Source: Vesta saturnalis (lineage: Eukaryota; Arthropoda; Insecta; Coleoptera; Lampyridae). From it: 64,000 nt of DNA. Of the stretch, positions 59,633-64,000 are shown piece by piece (the stretch's first letter is position 1; every line of letters begins with the position of its first letter). The notes beneath the pieces were generated by a model. It was given only the letters and a program-made list of their open reading frames with translations. It made no database searches and had not been told where the DNA came from. The stretch lies in contig JARFJB010001945.1 of the NCBI GenBank assembly GCA_036346205.1, positions 4,015,001 through 4,079,000 of the forward strand, given 5' to 3'. A program made the position numbers and the translations under genes.

Positions 59633-60122
59633 GACATAAAATTTACAAAATTGAAATTCTGTGATTAACTATAAATATTCACGCCATTTTTCACAAATAG
59701 TGTTATTTAACTTAAATTCTATCGTAGAAATTTTTTCCGCTAAATTATGCGTCGTATCAAAAAATTGCATAGAACATAATTGATATGTTTAAGGTCTGTA
59801 TATTGATATTTTCATATCTTTGAAATATACAGCTGTTTCAAAAATAATTGATAAAAACCAAAAACGGCTCCTAATAAACCTCCTCTGCGACGCTAAATTT
59901 CTCCCAAAATCTAATCAGCTCCAGGTGAAATGAAAGCAGGCTTAAATAAGGAATTTAAAGTAGGCCAGAGTTGTCGTTCTGGAGAAACCGAGGATACTAA
60001 CATACGCAAACACACAGGCATCATGGCTGATCTTGACAAAACTTTGTCAAACATTGTTAATGAAAAAAAAGTCAATTGCGTAACCTTCTATACCTACATA
60101 TGCATAAGTAGATTGGAAGGTA

Positions 60123-61377
60123 AACAAAGTGAGCTAGATTTGCGTCAATAAGTTGGTATTTATCATTTGATCCTATGTTTTTTTTGCATACAAGGGTTCG
60201 ACTATATCACCAAAGACGGTCGTGGTAGGATGTAGTTCATTATAGCCATCTAATGACAAGGTTGATTATTTTTCATTTTATTTTATAATGTATTTACTTA
60301 TGAATGCTTTAGAAGTAATATTTCGATAACTATTCATATGTTGTGTTGTTCGATGGTATAATGTTATCTACTTATTGCGTTTTACCCTCCATTTCTGGAA
60401 AGTTTCAGTTTATGTTACGCACTTCGTTAGATGTTGTTTATATTACTATGTAACACCGATCTCCACCAAATGTCATTAGGTTTCAGACATTCATATTGCC
60501 TGTATAGAATCAATATACAACTAAGCACTAACAAAATAAAACGGTTGGTCGTTTAAATTATTTCTCATAGCTTTTCGGTACTCATTTGCGGCATGTATAT
60601 CTTAGTTTAAACTCCTAGATAGTCATACATAGCATGTAGAGTAGTGAAGTTTTATTTTGCTGGTTCGCATCGCTGCATTACGTTGTAATGTCACAAATTT
60701 AAAGTAACACGAATTTCTGATATTTCAAATAACATTAATATACAATTGTTTGAACGGCTCAAACTATTTCTAAAATAATTTGTGTAATTCATGTCAAGGG
60801 TCATAATAAACAAGTATGAATTATTTGCTACGTTTGTTTTGTACGATGACGTCAAGTATACGTGAATTTTCACTTTTATTTGCTTTATTCAGCGTAATAA
60901 CTCATTTTCGTAACCTTCCTTATTTTCTCTGCTACTTAGAAACTCAAACATATCTACATTTTATTCATATGTTCTATGTTTGTTTCATGCCTTGGAACTT
61001 TATTATGTAAGGCTCTATTGTTTCCTTCATATTTCTGATGTTGTCTAGTTTCCTTCCCCTTTTCTTTATTATCTCTATCTTCCTCATTTATTTCGTAACC
61101 TTGATGTCATTAAGCCTGAATCTAAGTACCCATTTCAGCAGGTGGGCATTGTAAGGTTAGTGATTTCGAAACCCACGTGTATAATCATCGGAGGAGCTAA
61201 TTCCTTTGTTGCTTTACTTACAAAAAGTTAAATAATTCTTTAAAATGTATTTAAGGTTTTTTGCAAATTTTAATTAATATAACGAAATACTTCAAATTTA
61301 ATATCTATGTTAGGTTCAGGTGTTTTAATTTTTAAGAATAAAATTTGTCAAAACATAAACAAAGAATAAACCATTTT
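60123..61377. other. No gene recognised
   Basis: AT-rich sequence between two TIR-A elements. No motif was found. Confidence 0.5.
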
Positions 61378-61732
61378 TACCTTCCATACTACATATAGGT
61401 ACATATGTAGGTATAGAAGGTTATGTTATCGATTTTTTTTGCTATCGCTAAATCGACTTATTAGCTCATTTACAACTTTAGGCCAAGTTTCGCCAAGATC
61501 GGCTATCATGTCTGGATATCTGTGTGTGCATGTCTGTATGTCTGTGTGGATGTATGTTAATATCCACGAAACTCACATACAAAAATACACACAAAATTTT
61601 GTATTTAACTCAATGACTTAAAGCTGATTAGATTTAAAACACGTGACACCTGTTAGCACACACACCGCACGCACACACACACACACACACACCACACACC
61701 ATCACAATCACCACACACACACACACACACAA

Positions 61733-61768
<36 letters not shown>

Positions 61769-61947
61769 CACACACACCACACACGCACGCATGCACGACA
61801 CGCAGACCACACGCACACACAACACACACACAAACACACACGCGCGGAGGCACCACCATCCTGACATGGACAATCTTGGCGAAACTTGGCCAAAAGTTGT
61901 AAAAAAGGTCGATTGCATAAGCTTGTACATGTAGGATGGAAAGTATA
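61378..61947. mobile_element. Short TIR-A element (MITE) with CA-rich core, 570 bp
   Basis: The left arm (61378-61520) and inverted right arm (61858-61947) share the family words: CCTTCCA...CTACAT, ATCGA..TTTTTT, ACAACTTT.GGCCAAGTTT and CGCCAAGAT. The core at 61660-61842 is an interrupted CA repeat. The long relative at 55793 has TG-rich sequence at the same place in its left arm. Confidence 0.7.
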
Positions 61948-62119
61948 AATTGAAATTAAAATTATCTAATTTCTTTTAATTTGTTAGCATCTAGGTGTCT
62001 ATCAACCTCTATCTGTGATGAACTTTTAAACGTCTGTGTAACATAGATTATTAGTAGAATACCATCTAGTTGTGTGTTTTTCTGTAATAGAAGTTGATCG
62101 TGCACGTCTCTTTCTTTCT

Positions 62120-62157
<38 letters not shown>

Positions 62158-62625
62158 ACCTCTTTCTCAAACAAAAAAATCAATTAATCAAATCAAATTA
62201 ATATAAATCAATTAAGCAAATCAATATCAAACAAATCATGCACGATCAAATCAAATCAATCAATTAGATCAATCTCAATCAATCAATCGACCAAATCAAT
62301 GAAATCATAACTTACATCCTGCGAGATCATTCTTCAAAATACTGATTTGGTTTAATCAATCAAAATCCAAACTGATATAACGGAAATAATAAAGGCATTA
62401 ATCGTTTATTATACGGAATCAATATTACAAGTTTAAACCAAAATACGATTGGTTATAATGTTATTTTAAAAAATACCTAAACTCATACCTTTAGGTAATT
62501 AGCTAATTAAATAACTAAAGCAAATGAACTGAGATGATCTATAGAATAACAGTTGACGCATTCCAATTGTTAATTATCATAAGTTAATAATACCCACAAA
62601 TATACTTATAATGTTATTAATTATA
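61948..62625. repeat. Low-complexity stretch: (CT)n and AATCA-rich DNA
   Basis: A CT microsatellite at 62118-62156 is followed by about 130 bp built from AATCAA/AATCAATT words (62170-62300). No gene was found. Confidence 0.8.
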
Positions 62626-62641
62626 AAAAATATATATATAC

Positions 62642-62716
<75 letters not shown>
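62626..62716. repeat. (TA)n microsatellite
   Basis: TA repeat with one interruption near 62645. Confidence 0.93.
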
Positions 62717-62718
<2 letters not shown>

Positions 62719-63320
62719 AAATAATACGTACCTTCAGATGTGTTTTCTTTCAGTTGTAGTAACTATGTGTTGGAGAACTGTATATTGAAGTATTTTATAC
62801 ACTGTATACATAGTTTCACTAAAGCCGGTTTCTCTGTTTTTACTTATGAATATTTGATATAAAACTAGTTATCGGTTTCCCTGTTATTAACATAAAGTAA
62901 ACTTTTAAAGTATATAACTTAATTATACAAACCTAATTAGACCTATCATTCTTACTGTAATTCTCTATTAACTTTGCCCTTTTGCAGGCTCGATAGAGCG
63001 ACCTTACATATACGAATTTATATAAACCGATGTTTATTATTTACAACATACATTTAAAATGATTTTCACCTTGATCGTGTAAAGTCAGCCTTCAACAGTT
63101 TTTTTATATTGTGTGTACATACATACAAATTTCAGCTTGAGCTTATAAAAAGCCATCCTTAAACTGTATTTTGTTATATTGTATTTACACACAAATTACT
63201 TTTAAAAAACAAAAACATCTGTTGGTTTTCAGTGAATATTGACCACGAGTTAATAAGTAAACTGTTAACAAAAACTAACCTCCCTCTGGCTATTCGGATT
63301 CTCACAGTGTCTGGCCTTAC
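62717..63320. other. No gene recognised
   Basis: AT-rich spacer before the Maverick-like segment. Confidence 0.5.
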
Positions 63321-63322
63321 AG

Positions 63323-63589
63323 TTGGGTTATCGGCCGTATCAAAGCATAGCGATGGAACCAATACCAAAGCATCCCGCTAGTATATGGACAGGATTACCA
63401 ACGCAGATGTTTGTTTATTACGACATCGTTGAACCGCAAATTGTAGGTGATGTTTTATCTCCGCTTATGCATATAATAAATATTCTTCAGAAAACTTTGC
63501 TTACGGGGGTGGTTTTTTCGCCTACACACTACATGCCAGTGATGACATCGGCTCCATCAACATGGTCACCGAATAGGGAGGCTGGTTAG
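63323..63589 (+). pseudogene. Maverick/Polinton-type virion protein fragment (F54H12.2-like), C-terminal part
   Basis: The frame contains FVYYDIVEPQIVGDVLSPLM and, after a short divergent stretch, HYMPVMTSA. These motifs belong to the F54H12.2-like proteins that accompany Maverick/Polinton and related elements in insect genomes. It is cut short: the frame ends soon after HYMPVMTSA, where the family continues. A structural protein of an integrated virus-like element is the likely origin. Assignment rests on motif recall and should be checked. Confidence 0.45.
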
Positions 63590-63834
63590 GAGGTATACTT
63601 AGAAGTATAATACCGTTATTTAAGTCTGATGCAAAAACTATTGGAAAAGAAGCTCTTAGAACGGGTGCTAATATTCTTGGTGACGTCATAGAGGATCGAT
63701 CTGTTAAGAAATCGTTTCAAGAAATAATTCACGAGGCAAGTAGAAATCTTAAGCCGATGAGAAAATCGATAAATATGGAGTTCGGTCTAAAGAGACGTCT
63801 GTTTATAATACGCATCTCTAACCGAAGCTTGTAG
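63570..63834 (+). CDS. Small Maverick-associated protein, Gly-start amphipathic type
   Basis: The open frame begins GGWLGGILRSIIPLFKSDAK, continues IGKEALRTGANILGDVIEDR, and ends with a stop at about 63832-63834. The GG.LG.I....PL....AK..GK.AL.TG.N...D pattern recurs in small proteins next to F54H12.2-like genes, as seen here. They are probably minor virion components; that role is inference. It follows directly on the fragment before it, in another frame, with no clear ATG of its own. Confidence 0.45.
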
Positions 63835-64000
63835 GAGAAGAAATTTTACACGATATATTTTATGATAATAAGGCTTTTTCAAACAACATTGAATGCGTCA
63901 AGTCCGAATTGGATTTGTTCGCTTTAACGTCGACGCCACAAGTATCGAATGGTGAACCTTTATCAGCTTGTGATGACCCCAATAGGAGGTTGGTTAGTGC
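63835..64000 (+). pseudogene. Start of an F54H12.2-like protein, running off the window
   Basis: A frame with CVKSELDLFALTSTPQ matches the N-terminal SELDLF motif of the F54H12.2-like family. It reaches the end of the window, so completeness cannot be judged. Note the order: C-terminal piece, small protein, N-terminal piece. Confidence 0.4.

Larger units (their letters stand above)
55793..60122. mobile_element. Large TIR-A element, 4.3 kb, inverted arms of 300-380 bp
   Basis: The left arm (about 55793-56175) and the inverted right arm (about 59815-60122) share TAGGTATAGAAG.TTA.GCAAT, GACAAAGTTT.GTCAAG, TTTTGGGAGAAATT.AGCG and AACAGCTGTA.ATTTC, in the same order. The interior contains mariner ends, a mariner transposase piece (56888-57250), a LINE ORF1 remnant (57340-58330) and AT-rich filler. 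No transposase belonging to the arms was recognised. Confidence 0.65.

Overview
The window is animal nuclear DNA, almost certainly from an insect: it is AT-rich, carries GT-AG introns of 50-90 bases, long (TA)n and (CA)n microsatellites, and mobile-element families typical of insect genomes. A beetle is my best guess, because the intact LTR element has the 2.5 kb LTRs I associate with the Osvaldo/Ulysses/Woot branch of Ty3/gypsy (Woot is from Tribolium). This is inference, not proof. I found no intact host gene. Nearly everything recognisable is transposable element, mostly broken and often nested.

Layout. 1-4386: no gene, a decayed inverted repeat and a 243-bp tandem repeat. 4387-6283: Tc1 (DD34E) element. 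6811-7119: (AC)n. 7640-11010: scraps of DD41D mariner, a palindromic mini-element and a piggyBac remnant. 11283-15540: two Jockey-like LINE fragments separated by a hAT (CGGBP1-like) fragment. 15882-17060: IS630-like transposase with a 170-bp internal duplication. 18851-29144: a young gypsy element (LTR, gag, PR, pol, LTR; genes on the minus strand). 29228-31522: DD41D mariner with about 500-bp terminal repeats. 32815-33389: P-element-like piece. 33590-35248: second copy of the segment at 8776-10353. 36541-37482: mini-mariner that keeps only its DNA-binding domain. 38322-46547: a transposon with TTAA target duplication and the 12-bp inverted repeat GGCTGATCCGAC, carrying an intron-containing gene for a Mutator-like transposase plus a YqaJ nuclease. 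A second DD41D mariner (42608-45815) with about 1-kb terminal repeats sits in one of its introns. 47550-48180: tRNA-like genes inside a palindromic repeat family. 49100-50350: decayed gypsy pol. 51173-52908 and 57340-58330: LINE ORF1 pieces without ORF2. 53015-54036: element whose ends are arrays of a CAAAATGTCGCC unit. 54533-55574: DD34D mariner. 55793-60122: large inverted-repeat element filled with other scraps. 61378-61947: its short relative with a CA-rich core. 63323 to the end: the edge of a Maverick/Polinton-like element.

The genes do not form a pathway; the window records successive insertions. The best candidates for something undescribed are the tRNA-bearing palindromic repeats (four loci), the CAAAATGTCGCC-array element, the two successive -1 frame junctions in the gypsy element, and the TTAA transposon with a spliced transposase/YqaJ gene. 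Boundaries of decayed pieces are approximate, and all family names come from recognising motifs by eye.
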